Source: Gamarada debralockiae
Taxonomy: Eukaryota > Ascomycota > Leotiomycetes > Helotiales > Hyphodiscaceae
Assembly (NCBI GenBank): GCA_002803225.1
Contig: NXFV01001417.1
Span: 62,001-126,000, forward strand
DNA length: 64,000 bases
Reading direction: 5' to 3'
Positions 21,499 to 33,287 of the stretch are shown piece after piece. Both the position numbers and the translations under genes were made by a program. The number at the start of each line of letters is the position of its first letter. Positions within the stretch are counted from its first letter, which is position 1. The notes beneath the pieces were generated by a model, which was not told where the DNA came from, did no database searches, and saw nothing but the letters and a program-made list of their open reading frames with translations.

Positions 21499-22470
21499 CT
21501 AGTATTTTGTAGGGCCTCCACGAGCATCAGTTACAGCCTGACACCGCCGCCACCAATGCTCATAGAGGTCCTCAATATAGCTATCAGGTACAGAATTCCA
21601 AGCCTCCCAAATAATGTCCTGTAAGGCGTCAAAAGAGACCTTTTTAGCATTATCATAAGCTAGGAAATAGTAGTCTTAAATATACCTCCGCATCTAACTC
21701 TATACATACTCAATTAGATTTAGATCAGGAGAATAAGGCGGCTAGTCAATTGTTAGAAGGTTCGTTCGATAGAAGGCATCTTGTGTCTTAAAAGACCTAT
21801 GATAGGAGGCCCCGTCTTACTGCCAAATACGCTGATTCCCTTGAGCGCTTGTAGCCTTAAACCAAGCCTGCATTTGAGATAATATAATCTTATTATACTT
21901 CTTTGAATCCATAGAACCCCCTCCTCTCCCTAGAACCTCGCAGGACCCTTCTTGCTAATACAAATCATTCCGTGGAATATTTACCTAGGTTATTTACTGT
22001 ATTTGTGTTGCACGCACTCTGGACGATATGGATCCGTTTAAATAGCTTCACGGTTACCCTTTATTAAGACTGTAACATAGCTTTGTGTAAAAGCTCCTCC
22101 GTGTGCCCAAACCTTGTCCGAAAAGACTTGCTAGTAAAGGCGTTCTTAAGTCCAAGTTAACCTTTCAGTTGTAAAGGCTGGTCGATTTGCTATACTAACA
22201 GGATCTTCCAAAAAGCCCTTCCTTTTTACCCGTATCCTACAGACTCAAATACCGTCCCATTGCTTCAAATCTGTAGCCTTGAAGGCCAAGCTCAGGTGCA
22301 AAAACAGGCAAGTGGTAGAAGGATACATGACAGCGTGAAGGGCTAGCTAAATGCTAGGTTTTAAGCTCCGTAGCCTTTTCAATTGTAATCTTTGGCTTTT
22401 GGCTACAATGCTTCTTCTTTTGCGGTGTTATTGAATTGTTTTAAGCGAGACAGATCTGCCGAAGAGTATA
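21499..22470 (-). pseudogene. Tc1/mariner transposase relic
   Basis: The clearest part is the C-terminal third, read on the minus strand from about 21750 to the stop at 21499: PPYSPDLNLIEYV, then KKVSFDALQDIIWEAW, SVPDSYIEDLYEHWW and RRCQAVTDARGG. PPYSPDLNxIE is the conserved DDE-region motif of Tc1-like transposases. Three expected tryptophan codons are TAG (TGG to TAG): just before PPYS and twice after EYV. This G-to-A bias is what RIP leaves on this strand. The upstream part is too decayed for me to align. Confidence 0.75.
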
Positions 22471-22739
22471 TCTATATTGTGTATAATATTTCCTCTATAT
22501 TGTAGAGAGGGTAGCCCAATTAATGGCAGCCTTAATTCGAATTCGATGTGTTCGAGTTATTTCGCGGGCATATCGCTTCGAGAGTGCGTTTGTGGTATTG
22601 GAGGGGTAGGAGGTTGGGTCGCGATAATTCGTGGCTGCTTTAGAGTATTGAGCAGTCGGTAGATATCCATTAATCTATAAATAGCTTCAAAATAGGTGCA
22701 TTAAACTAGAATATCGAGGTTCGACGATATTGTATACCT

Positions 22740-22845
22740 AGGCTCTAATTGGCTGTCAGCCCCTGAAAACACCCTGTAATACTCCCCCGTAAGAACCCAT
22801 GCAAATGGCCCACAATTACAAGTATTTAAGAAGGTGGGGGGAGAG
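22740..22845 (-). repeat. Right terminal inverted repeat
   Basis: Inverted partner of 21352-21453. Outer end abuts TA at 22846-22847. Confidence 0.8.
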
Positions 22846-22847
22846 TA

Positions 22848-24017
22848 CCTATGGATGGTTCTAACCCGTGCCCGTGCCCTCTACTGCATGCAGTCGCAAT
22901 AGCGTTTGGCATATGCTCGATATATGCGCGTTGAGTACTTTGTATTTACCCGCTTTCAATACTACTGCATAATATCTTCCCCACTAAAAAGAGGTTAATT
23001 CCCTGCTCTTGCAAGGGGGCTATCAGGTGTCTGTGGCTATCACTCCAAGGCGTCTGGCAAATAGAAATTACCATACTAAGCACTGACAGGCTTCACGAGA
23101 CTTCTATAAGCACCTGACTTCTACTACGCAGACTATCCTTTGGCCTGAGCTCTGAAGCTGACAAGGATTTCCACTCCTCGGAGCACATATTTCACACTTT
23201 GCAAGGAATTAACCTTTATTTAGGGGGGCGGGAATAAGTAGTACTACCCCTCCTCTCCGGCTGAATGATTAGCAAACCGGGGTTTTTGTCGGTACCCATC
23301 CAGGGGTAGCACTACTGTTCCCCCGCCTGAATAATTTAGCAACCTAGGGGGTTTTGTGGATAGCAATTACAGGGTAACATTAGTAAAATAGAGACTTTCA
23401 GGGCCTTTAGGCTTTAAACCTTTTACAAACACCCTAGCCTTTGTTACAGACTAGAATTTAGCTTATGCTCCAGGGAAGACAAGGGCTATTACGACTTAAA
23501 ACTACTTATTTAATATTTAATCCGCAAAAACCCCTTGTCTGCTGAATTATTCAAAGGGGGAGGGGAATAGTATCTGATCAACAAGGGCCCCTGTTTCCTT
23601 CCCTGGTGCAGATGCAACGCAGAAAAAAGTTGGGGGCCAACCGGACCTTTGACAAATTTAGGCAATCTCCAGCCTGGGGTATATCATCGTGTTGAGCAAT
23701 ACTTCACCGTTTGATAGGTTAAACACTCTTAAAGTTTCCAGGGATATTTTCTATATTTAATTTTCCCATGCAAACAGGGTCCAAAATATTTCGGTATTCT
23801 CAGGGCAAACCTGGACTTGTTTGTGCTGTACTACCTGCTTATTTAATAAGTTACAATCTCGAATCCGTCTCACCTATTTCATAAATATTTTGTAACTGGG
23901 AGAGGTGTTTCGTTCGCTCTAGTCCCATCTCCTTCCCCACAAGCTTTTGATCTTGACCACGATTAAGATTATCAAATTGGATCTGTGAAGAGCTCCCTAA
24001 TCGGTTGGCCATATATC
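22848..24017. other. Gene-free region with inverted and direct repeats
   Basis: Non-coding. Contains a hairpin-like repeat at 23221-23356. Downstream GC-poor stretches and words related to it (GCAAAAACCCC near 23525) suggest further remnants. The last 100 bases are the promoter and leader of the membrane protein at 24018. Confidence 0.5.
23221..23356. repeat. Inverted plus direct repeat block
   Basis: GGCGGGAATAAGTAGTACTACCCCT at about 23225-23250 is nearly the reverse complement of AGGGGTAGCACTACTGTTCCCCCGCC at about 23311-23336, a potential hairpin. Each arm is followed by a related stretch, CTGAATGATTAGCAAACCGG and CTGAATAATTTAGCAACCTA, with GGGTTTTTGT after both. This looks like the remnant ends of an unidentified mobile element. 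Confidence 0.6.
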
Positions 24018-26322
24018 ATGATGGCGCATGATAATATGCAATCACAGCCTCTACCTCCGAGTTCATCTCCCTTGCATGACGTGGGAATAGAGGGGCAAGG
24101 TCGACGTCAGCAAGAACCACGACCACAAGTCCACGAAATGCTGTCGCCTTCGAAAGGTGCCACTAGCGAGAACGATATCGTGGAGGAGCAACCCCATTCC
24201 AACTCTGAAGACTTTCAGATCGGCATTCGAGAGCGTAAGCTCAACGAAAGTGAGCAATGCTCACAACCGTCTTCCAGTTCTACAGACGTTCAGGGAGGCG
24301 GGAAAGAGCGTGTGCCGGGAGAGAGTAACGAATGCTCCTCTACAGCTCGAAGATTCGACCACACATCTGCTTTGCAATCCAAGGGTAAAAGACTTGGGCT
24401 TACCTGGCTCACTGCAATTGCTGCTTGCCTTATCACAATATTCTCGGTCTATTACTCTTATCGAGTTCTCGTCAGCCAGTCAGTAGTTCCGGAACACCTA
24501 GTGCTGTCACCGGGTAAGACAGTTCTAGTTATCAACATTCTATCTCATGTTGTTGCATTTCTCTGCTGGACCCTTTTTGTCGCTGCCTCCGAGGCATTAC
24601 GTTGGTCATTGGCATGTCGGCCGAATAAGGGTATTTTGTTTACCGCATTCCTCTCGCTCAGCCGAGCCACTCCGTTCTTAGGGGTGTGGTACTTGAGCTT
24701 AAAGAAAGGCACACATCAAATCTGGTGTGTAATAAGGTAAGCAATTGCTTATATCAGAGGTTTGGATATCGCTTACCTGATGGACAATAGACTTCTGTCA
24801 ATGGTTTTCTATACTACCGTGGGACTCATCCTGATCAGTAAGCCGAGAATATTAAATAAGGGTCTCAATGACTAATGTCTGCAACAGCCGATATCACTTT
24901 TAAGAATATATATAACATTCCTGAGTCTTCGTCGCCAATAAAAGTCATCGCCGGCACAGCGCCTTTTAACTCAGAGTTCGTCTCATTGGTCCCTGCCCAG
25001 ATACTGTCCGTCTTTGCTTTTTCTTACACCATGAGCTTCCTCACGGATCAGAGATATGTGGCCAGTATACCTCCTATTAATTGCAAGAGTAGTGAATGCT
25101 CTTCAGTTACTTCTATTTTTCTCCCGGGCAGTCTAGATCTTGTGCGTCTCGACAATGGTGACCAAAACTCAACGTTCTTCACGTCAGACTTCTCCGGTGA
25201 CTCGGTTCTCATTAACGATGCGCCTGGTTATCAGGTGGAGTTCTCTTCAGTTGATCCAGATTACAAGTTCAATGCTGTGGACTGTAACATGTACATGAAC
25301 TCGTTAGGAGATGGGCTACATATTTGTATTGCCTCCAGCGGCCCGCAGATGATTATTGGTTAGTATAACTACCTAACAAGAAAGTGTTGATTAACTAACG
25401 AGTGTGATGGGTAGGGTGGACGATCTGTCCGACCCCCGGGGCTGAATGCGTTGCAAACGCGACCTGGACGCAAACACTGGATCAGAGCACTACTGTCTCG
25501 ATGTACAAGAGATACGCTACGACCGCTTACGACCTCAAGAATCTATCTATCCTTAGTATCGAGTCCATCAGCGCTCCGGAAACTACCTCAATAAATACGA
25601 CAGATTTTGCTCTTTTCTGTTCTGATCTGCTAGGTCCGATCCAGTCGGTACTTAATTTTTCTTCGGATTCAAACGCTTACGAGATTGGCGCTACGAAATA
25701 TGCTATACAATATGCCCTTGGATTGGTTCTACGGCAGATACAGCAGTATCAAGACGACTATAATACTTACAATAATGGATCGTTGAGTTTACTGCAAAGT
25801 CTTATTGCTCTCTCTTTTCAGTTTTCAACTGAAATATGGCAGCGAGGAGACCCCTGGAGCCTTCCCTCGGATATGAAAGTAACTGCTACTCTCACGAAAA
25901 CTTCATATCGGGCAATGGTTCCGCCGTGGACTATCTGGTTATTTGGGGTAATGGCTTTCGCACTCTTGCTTTGGAGCATTGCATGCCTAACCTGGGTATA
26001 TCTCTGGGGTGCCAACAGCCCGAATACCTCTGATTTCCCAGAAATTGATATCACGTCGAAGAGTAGCTTCCCTACATCAGTAATGCTCGTCTCCAACGAC
26101 CGAGATTCTGAAGCACAGTATGAATGTGTGGAGGATCTTGGAAGGCATTTGCGAACAAGCGGTCTTAGTAACGGTCCGGCGGACTCAGTTATTGAAAGCA
26201 TCCGCAACAGGAGGATATATTGCGGATCTTATGCGTACCCGAATGCCGAAGAACCAGTCGTTGTTATTGTTACGGAGGGGGGCATAGTTTCGCCTCTAAA
26301 GGAACATATTAAGTATGCTTAA
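24018..26322 (+). CDS. Conserved fungal multi-pass membrane protein of unknown function
   Basis: Four exons join in frame: 24018-24736, 24791-24837, 24888-25358 and 25415-26322, for 714 aa, with introns of 50-56 bp. The first 120 residues are hydrophilic and probably disordered. Then follow helix LTAIAACLITIFSVYYSY, a second helix VINILSHVVAFLCWTLFVA, the family motif EALRWSLA ... TAFLSLSRATPFLGV, and a third helix around VFYTTVGLILI split by an intron. A large domain with several N-glycosylation sequons (NIYN, NSTF, NTTDF, NGSL) should face outside. A last helix IWLFGVMAFALLLWSIACL is followed by a polar tail. The LRWxLA...LSRATxxxGV block is shared by many uncharacterised fungal proteins. 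GTG at 23985 extends the frame upstream, but ATG 24018 or 24021 is the likely start. Confidence 0.82.
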
Positions 26323-28380
26323 TTTGGCTTGACATCAATGTAGAAGAGAATAATCTCTTGCTTGGGGGAATTGCGTAAATTATCACTATGTCATAAAATA
26401 TTCTAGGATTTTATCATTTCGAGGGCTTATCTCGTCTTTGGAGAAGATCCTCATTCTGCAAGTTAGTTCTTTATAGTTGTGCTTCAATGGCTACATGTAC
26501 CATGCACCTTGCATTGCAAGTCTCTTCTTCAACTCTGGAGTGAAAAAGCTGCGGTCCCCAATGCAAGAGGTGCTCCCTGACAAGAGCTTTACACTTTAAT
26601 CGCACCTTGTTTTGTCGCTCCCGAACAGTTATCCATTCTGTCATGAATCCAAATCCAGGGCTGGGAAGACAAGATATAATAGGTCAAATTAAGACTATTC
26701 AAAGATAGGAGAGAAGATAAAAGTGCTGTAGAGCTTCTAGAGCTCCAAATAACCTACACGCTAGCGGTTGTATCACATGTTTCTCACGTGATTCCATCTG
26801 CAGATCCGGAGCGACCCGTAAAGGGGCCGCAAGAACCGTAACACAATCGAGAAGATCGCCGTTTCTAATGTACATGCAACATACGAAACTAGTCTACTTA
26901 CCCCGCCCACCTCGTTTCAGGTTAGCGCCAGAAACCTTCCCTTAACGTTAATCCAATTCCTTGAGATTCTTCGAAATCTCTCTTCTCTCCCTTCTGTCAA
27001 TGTTCCACCATCTCTCCTATGATATATCTTTTATGCTAAACTTACTCCCAGATCCAAAGCCAATAATAGAATTACTACTAGACAAGCAGCGCATGCTTCA
27101 AGAGCTGTGCAGAGCGATCAATAGCACGCTGTCAGATCCTAAGCTTCAAGGACAGTGTAAAAAGACGAAACGTCTGGACTCTGAATAGCTACTCACTGAT
27201 GCACCCCCAATCCTAGCAACGTAAAGAGGCGTATTTTACGACCTTGAAGAAGGCGCTAACATTGATGCGACCGGCTTGACCCGATTCTATGTCGAGACCA
27301 ATGCGATAAATGAGGCTCGTCAAGCCGGTCATTTGGCTATAGTATCTTTGTTGCAAGAAGTAAAGAGCGTATTTGGTGAGACCGATATGGAGTTGATAGC
27401 GAGTGCTGCCGGTCTGTCTCCAAGTGAATGGAGACGAATAGCGTTGTTTGCGAGACTTGAGACTCTGCGTGGAGAGAAAATTCCGCAGCGTAGAGTTACC
27501 TAAATCACGTTGACTGGTATTGCCTGTCATTTTCTGAATTCTACAAACGGGACCGTCGTTGGAAAAGCTGTAATGACGAAACAGCATCTTCCAGAGGGAA
27601 AGTCGAGGATTTATCTAACGAAAGAGCCATTTAAAGTGAATGCTATTTCTCATGAAGGGATTTAAAAGAAAGCTCAACTTACTTGGTGGCTTCTTTCCTC
27701 CAGCTCGTTGGGCAAAAGCTTTGCAACTACAGGGACCTCCTCACTCGGATAGGTGTTGAAAATGCAGCGGTTGCGAGGTGGAGGAGTTCAAATGAGATGA
27801 TAAGCTAGTGCTTCGCATCTATCTTGAGGTGGGCTAAGACCGCAATTCTCTCGTGTGCTGAGAGAGGGACTAGATTGGTAAGGTATGCGAAGATTAGTAG
27901 CGAGAGGCATAAGAAGATCCAGGAAGCGGTGGATGGTGCAGCGTATCTGGTGTATTCTCGTGTTCAGCTTACGGACGAGTAAGGCTGGAAAGAGATTTGA
28001 GAGATTGTGATAGGGTCGGAGGGCGCATGTAAGAGAAAGATATGAACCAAGTCCTCATATATCGCGTGTTGAACCGGATGATGGAATTTGGGTGTTTCAA
28101 GCACACCAGCTCATTCCAAACCCTGAACTTTCAAATCACTGATTCCAGTCATAATCAATATCTGCATTCAAAACAGCAGTCCAGTCAACGCCCAATTCCA
28201 CTTCAGTCAAGTAATCCCCTATATAGTCTTGACTGAACGGGACGAAGGAGTCCGCACTAAACTCCACCATATTCGAAAGCAGTTCCTAGTCTTGGAGTCC
28301 ATCCACTAGCACATCTTCCGCTTAAGTTGGGGCGGCTTTCGTGATCTGACTGATCTGCACCTTCCCAAAATACGGAATCG
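26323..28380. other. Gene-free region with small coding remnants
   Basis: Only fragments are visible: an ankyrin-like piece at about 27222-27503 (separate entry) and a short stretch near 27850-27980 (KISSERHKKIQEAVDGAAYL) without context. Otherwise nothing. Confidence 0.45.
27222..27503 (+). pseudogene. Ankyrin-like fragment
   Basis: One frame reads VFYDLEEGANIDATG, EARQAGHLAIVSLLQEV and GLSPSEWRRIALFARLETLRG before a TAA. AxxxGHLAIVxLLxE is the core of an ankyrin repeat. No start or full repeat array is present, so I treat it as a remnant. Confidence 0.35.
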
Positions 28381-29801
28381 TTATTTCATACGCCTCAGGA
28401 CCTTTACACATCTCATGATGAGCTGCCGAAAATGTTGGAGTAATCGCGCTGCTTGACAAGCAACATTGCATTCCATCTCCTGGCTGACTTTGTCAAGGTT
28501 CCTTGAAATCTCGTGAATAAGATTCCCGTCTCGTGCCTGTTTATGACCGTCATCAGTGCAAGAGGGTGAAAGAAGGTTGACGATGAGTGCGATTGTTGCA
28601 GTGAAAACTTGGAAGTCTATCAAGTCATATATGATGAGTATTCCCGACCCACAGCAATCTCGGAGATCCTGCCGAGCTTTGATTATTTCTTTGGAGGCTT
28701 GCAGTGCTGCAAGTCTGTTATACTCGTACTTCCTATCGACGTCTGACTTGAGCATGTAGGGAAGGTCGAGCATCTTGCAGTAATTGTAATAGTAGATCTT
28801 CGTAACTTGTAGCCCGTATATCGTCTCCAAGGGCATGGATGGGTTCGGTGTCGTCTCGAGCACACTCGATGGAAGTCTACTCCAGTACTCTACCAGTTCC
28901 TGCTCGATTCTTTGGGTGACAGAGTAGTCGGCATTCTTATGATTCTGCTTGCATTCAATGATATGGCCGGCAATGACACTGAATTCGAACATGACTCGTT
29001 CTTGGACCGATGCCCTTGCGTGTGGCCTCGAGTCTCCGGGATACGTATCTGAAATCGTGGGTGGAAATCCTAAGATTACAGAGAGCTGCCTGTCATGTCG
29101 CCAGATGTGCATCCATACACTTCTTCGTTACTCATCAGCACTATTATCCAAAGTATACAGCCCCTGAAGTGCAAGTAAGAGTATACTGTGGTGGGGCGAT
29201 ATGCGAGTATGAGCGCTTCCCGAGTGCGCTGGGTATCGCACGTGCTCTCAGTAAGGGATAAAACCAGAACGAAAACTAACGACGTAAAACGAAGGTCATG
29301 GTGCTCGAATGTATAAGAAAAACGAGATGTATGATTGCGTCGATGTCTAAGTGCTACGCCAGCTGCGAAGGCCATTTATGCCCCGCTACAATACATCAAC
29401 ATAGGCTAAATTAGAGCACTCTAAGCCATCTAGAGTGCCAGCGAGCTTTCATTCACTGGAAGAAAAGTCTCTACGCCGACTAGGTAGGATTCGAGAAGAG
29501 TGCTTGGTGGTGCAGGAAGATTTGGTCTCTGATGCCTGAAACGTGCTGGAAGCTGCTGGATGTAGAGCGCAAGATAAAGAACTGCATTTTCGACAACCAC
29601 TCCACTACTTGACCTTATCGAATCGAGGATGAAAGTCCATAACCTTGCAGCTCTGTCAGTTAGAGAATGATTAGAGTTGGGCAGGACGTCTTTGGGGGAC
29701 GCATCGCAGAGTGGCCAGTATTTGTTGGTAGCTTCAAGAAATGCAGTCAGATCATCGGGAGATGGGATAAGAGTGTTGAGAGACTTGATGCAAGCTTGCA
29801 T
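28381..29801 (-). pseudogene. Fungal-specific transcription factor body, decayed
   Basis: This is the middle-homology (Fungal_trans) region of a Zn2Cys6 regulator without its zinc cluster. The 5' part (29801-29430) reads SLNTLIPSPDDLTAFLEATNKYWPLC ... SLTDRAARLWTFIL and ENAVLYLALYIQQLPARFR. A stop and frame changes between 29430 and 29112 break the expected stretch; LAGTLDGLEC and LLLALQGLYTLDN can still be found there in other frames. The 3' part (29112-28381) is open: MHIWRHDRQLSVILGFPPTIS, the diagnostic WxxDRxLSxxLG motif, and about 240 further helical residues. Because the break falls inside the fold and no zinc cluster is found upstream, this gene is most likely dead; a truncated C-terminal protein from 29112 is possible. 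Confidence 0.65.
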
Positions 29802-29856
29802 CCGATAATGCGCGGTAAGATTTCTTGCATTTCAGATCAATCATCCCTTGAAGGTG

Positions 29857-30133
29857 TTATTTGCGGCTCTTGGATGAGTTTGAATGGCTTGCATGGGACT
29901 GAGCTGAATGAGCTTTCGGCTAATCTCCAGCCTCCATAATTTGTCCGCTCTTAGTGCAGTGCAACCCACAGGCCCCTTGTCATCAGCTGCGGATCATATC
30001 TGCACCTCTTCAACATTACAAATTTGTCAAATTACCACCTGACGATAGCGACCTGATGATCTCTTTTGCTTAGCACACAGTTATAGCTACTGACCGCAAC
30101 GTCTCGAGGATACATAAGGCTACTCCTTCGAAA
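29857..30133 (+). repeat. Dispersed repeat, copy B
   Basis: Second copy of the repeat at 20884-21134, same orientation, about 277 bp owing to small insertions (for example GGACTGAGCTG and GTGCAGTGCAACC). It ends 75 bp before the start codon of the GT25-like gene, so it forms most of that gene's proximal promoter. Confidence 0.85.
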
Positions 30134-30208
30134 CGAGCGGGGGAGAAGCCATCCCACGGCCCAAGGCTGGGATAGGGTCCAAGCGCCGATTTTCATCCAA
30201 AGTCCAAG

Positions 30209-31322
30209 ATGCCTCATCCTTTCAAGCCCCGTCGACGATTGTCGCAAAGCCGGCTCAAATACATTGCTGTCGCTTTTATATGCGCGATTATCACATACTA
30301 TTTTCTCTCCAGCAATTCAACTGCCCCACTCGCGTTCGTACACCCGAGAGACGCCGCTAGAAACTCCACCCTCGGGGTAAGCTTCCCGTTCTCTTCTTGC
30401 ACGCCGACAAGAAACTCAATAGCATTTTTCGCCGCTTCTAATTCTATGTTCATAGTTCCAAAAGATCCTGGTGCTCTCAAAAGGGCCTAGCTGGAGGACG
30501 AGAGGGCTTAAGGCTGCCGCAGCGTATACCGGCCTTGATGTTGAGATACCCAAGCAGCCTCCGGTCACAGAGGAAATGATCCAAGCATTTCAAAAATTTG
30601 CACCCGAGGATCGCCCTCTGAAACCAGGTGAAGCGCGCACCTGGCTCGCCTCCCTCGACCTGGTGAAGTACATGGTCTCTACCGATTTGGAATCGGCTTT
30701 GCTTCTCGAAGACGATGTGGACTGGGACGTGTCGATCAAGGACCAAATGCGCCGTGTTTCTGATGCAGTCCGCAAGTTCACTTATACTGATTCTCAGGAT
30801 ATGTCGCCGTACGGCCATTCTTGGGACCTCTTGTGGATTGGACATTGTGGAGAGCCTACACATAACGACACTCGGAGACTCGAGTACGCTGATCCAACTG
30901 CTGCCCTACCAGCAAACTACATCGGCTGGTCTTTTAGGTATATGGACGGTATCACGCCAGGAAATCGTGTGGTACAGAGAGCCATCCACCCCGTATGCAG
31001 CTTTGGCATCGCCTTCTCACGACGTGGAGCTGTGAAGGTGTTGAAATGGGCGGGAAAGGGCCAGAACGAGGCATATGATATTAGACTTCAGGAGGGTTGC
31101 AAGTCTAAGGAGCTTAGTTGCTTGATTGTCAATCCCGAGATGATGCATCATTACACTCCGCCGGGGGAGTTTGGGCATATCAGCAATGTCGCGGACGCAA
31201 ATCTGAAAGGTTCGAAGGCTGAGGAGGAGGAATTCGAGAAAGTGATGGGGAACACGCCGAATATTCTTCATAGTGCAAGATGTCGAGCACTTTTTGACAG
31301 CACATGTCCGAGAAAAAAGTGA
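30209..31322 (+). CDS. Glycosyltransferase family 25-like protein, type II membrane
   Basis: Two exons, 30209-30376 and 30456-31322, around a 79-bp phase-0 intron (GTAAGC..CATAG), for 344 aa. An N-terminal basic stretch and helix (YIAVAFICAIITYYFLS) form a signal anchor, so the enzyme should sit in the Golgi lumen. After the splice FQKILVLSKGPSWR matches the first strand of fungal GT25 (LPS-type) proteins. The acidic motif LLLEDDVDW (Asp142-Asp145) is the metal and nucleotide-sugar binding centre. WDLLWIGHCGE and PVCSFGIAFSRRGA are family blocks. Many fungi carry such proteins; the acceptor is unknown. The promoter overlaps repeat copy B. Confidence 0.85.
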
Positions 31323-33287
31323 GACAACTTCGGTGGAACAATTGTAGTTTGCTCATTGGCAAGATTGGAAGGGCAAAGATCTATCCTCATTATCAATAAG
31401 ATTTTCAATAATTCAATTCAAGGAGTGCAGCAATGGTTGCAGCACAAAGTAACGCGGTGCAAAGAAAGTACGCCCCGCTCACTTCCCAATTCCCAATTAA
31501 ATGAAACCCAACGACTACCTTAGCCTGGCTCTCATTGTAAGACTTCAAGAAGTTTAGAGAAAGACAGATGAGGAAGCCTATCAGACTGAGCTCAGGGGGG
31601 CAAAGCGCCAGCCAGAGATAAAGCCAAACGTAGTAATTACTACCTCGAAAGTAAGTCCCTCAGGTGACATTCTTAATTTAATAGCAGATAAAGTCACAGT
31701 TTATAAAAGGTCTTTTAAACGAGGAAGTCGGCTTGCGTCACAAGAAACGAGAGAAGTATGGCACGATAATTCACTTTATTCACCTTAGAATACAGCTCTA
31801 GTCAAACGATTGGCTGGATCCTTAGGGCGCTCTACAGATATATGTATTTATGTCAGCAAGAGTCAGCGAGTATATACAATTAATATGCTGTCCTGGATCA
31901 GGTCAAGGCCTTTTTTATTGCGTAAGTCTTCTGGTTCGCCAAACTCTCCCGAGGTTCGCCATTGACTAATGGTGCCTCCACTAAGGCATCTGGAAAGGCA
32001 GAATTTGCGATGCAGGGACGCCAAAACGTGACGTTTAAGCCAGATAAAAGGTAGAGCTTTATTATTTAACCCTTTAAAGTAACTCCTCGAAGAGCATCAT
32101 AACATAGATCAGAGCATTCATTTCACGAAGGCTTACAACGTCGACCGGTTTTTGCAATCCAATCCTTGCGTACCTCGCCAAGTTAATCATAAAAGGGTCT
32201 TTAGAGATTATACGACAGTCTCGAGCCCTGAGGAGATGAGATGTCCTAACTCCATTGGGATCCAGATGCGTCACATATAGGCAACGTTACGCCACTCGCC
32301 TTGGCATCGAGTGGGAACAGTTTAGAGCGTGCTTAGGTGACCCGCATTATGGTAGGCGGCGTGCTCAGGATGCTCTGCTCAGGTTTCCTCACCCTTGGCT
32401 CAGGTAAAACGGCCGCTGCTCACTTCCAGATACTAAAACGGAACGGGCACGAGAAAAAATTTACATAGAGTTTATCGGTATTCACTGGCTAACAGAGTTT
32501 GGTCCGTGGCCACGCTCTTGCAATATGGTCACGTGATAGACGAAAAGGGTAGGAGAATGTGATTGGATTATTAAGGTATGAAGATACTAGAGATACTAAT
32601 GAACAAACCAAGTACAGAGAGGAATCCTCCCTGTGACTCATACTGATCAAGTGGTCTCTGAGTCATGTGAGGGCATGTGATCCCATGTGACTCAGCAGGC
32701 AGCACTATCTGCCTAGAACCAGAGTCACCTGATTACTCATTCCAACACACGCGATTGGCTAATATAATAGCCTTACTTTGACCATGAATTCCTATTACCG
32801 TCTTCACTTGCCAGCGAAGATTTGGAGCTAGTCGCCTGATATAGGCTGCTGCTGGTTGAGGTCTCAGCTTTGTCCGAAGGCGTAACACTTGAACGCAACC
32901 CGTTGTCATGCGAATTGTCTGACTGCGCTGCTGATGAAATTTGCCTGGAGTCAGAATTTCCGAGTTCATAGCAAATTTCTTAGAGTTGTGCAACTCTAGC
33001 AACAAGATAGTCCTTTCCTTTGGAACTTGCTTCCAGGCTGTGCATAGAGCATTGCTCTATCATCCATTCACTAGTTCAACGACAACGAATGCTAGTGTTT
33101 CCCAGACACTCTTTTTCCGATATTTGCAGCCGTTGACAGGAATTGAAGGGTTCATATCTTACGTTCCAAGGACAGTCCTGGTCGTGAACTCACTGATGCA
33201 TCTCTCACATTTTGAAGCCATCCCATTGAGGAAAACCAGCATCATCAGAATCATGTCTATCATTTCAACGTCTATCGTGTCACGGGC
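31323..33287. other. Gene-free region
   Basis: No gene recognised over about 2 kb. A minus-strand frame at 32074-32274 (for example RIISKDPFMINLARYARIG) looks slightly protein-like but has no family. About 32470-32750 has LTR-like words such as CATTCCAACA without a matching partner. Confidence 0.4.

Larger units (their letters stand above)
21352..22845. mobile_element. Tc1/mariner-type DNA transposon, RIP-like decayed
   Basis: A 1,494-bp element flanked by TA on both sides (21350-21351 and 22846-22847). Its ends are inverted copies of about 100 bp: 21352-21453 and 22740-22845, sharing words such as TTAAATACTTGTAATT, GGGCCATTTGCATGGGTTCTTACG and CAGCCAATTAGAGCCT. The interior carries a transposase remnant on the minus strand. 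TA target, inverted ends and the PPYSPDLN motif of the transposase fit Tc1/mariner. The ends are much longer than in many elements of this class. It cannot be autonomous because the transposase has several stops. Confidence 0.8.

Noticed and set aside
24875..24887. Internal start for a separate protein at 24875
   Set aside because: It is the last part of an intron in the multi-exon membrane protein; the frame joins exon 2 through the CAACAG acceptor.
32640..32746. Solo LTR ending in CATTCCAACA
   Set aside because: No matching TGTTGG start, target duplication or internal retrotransposon sequence found in the window.
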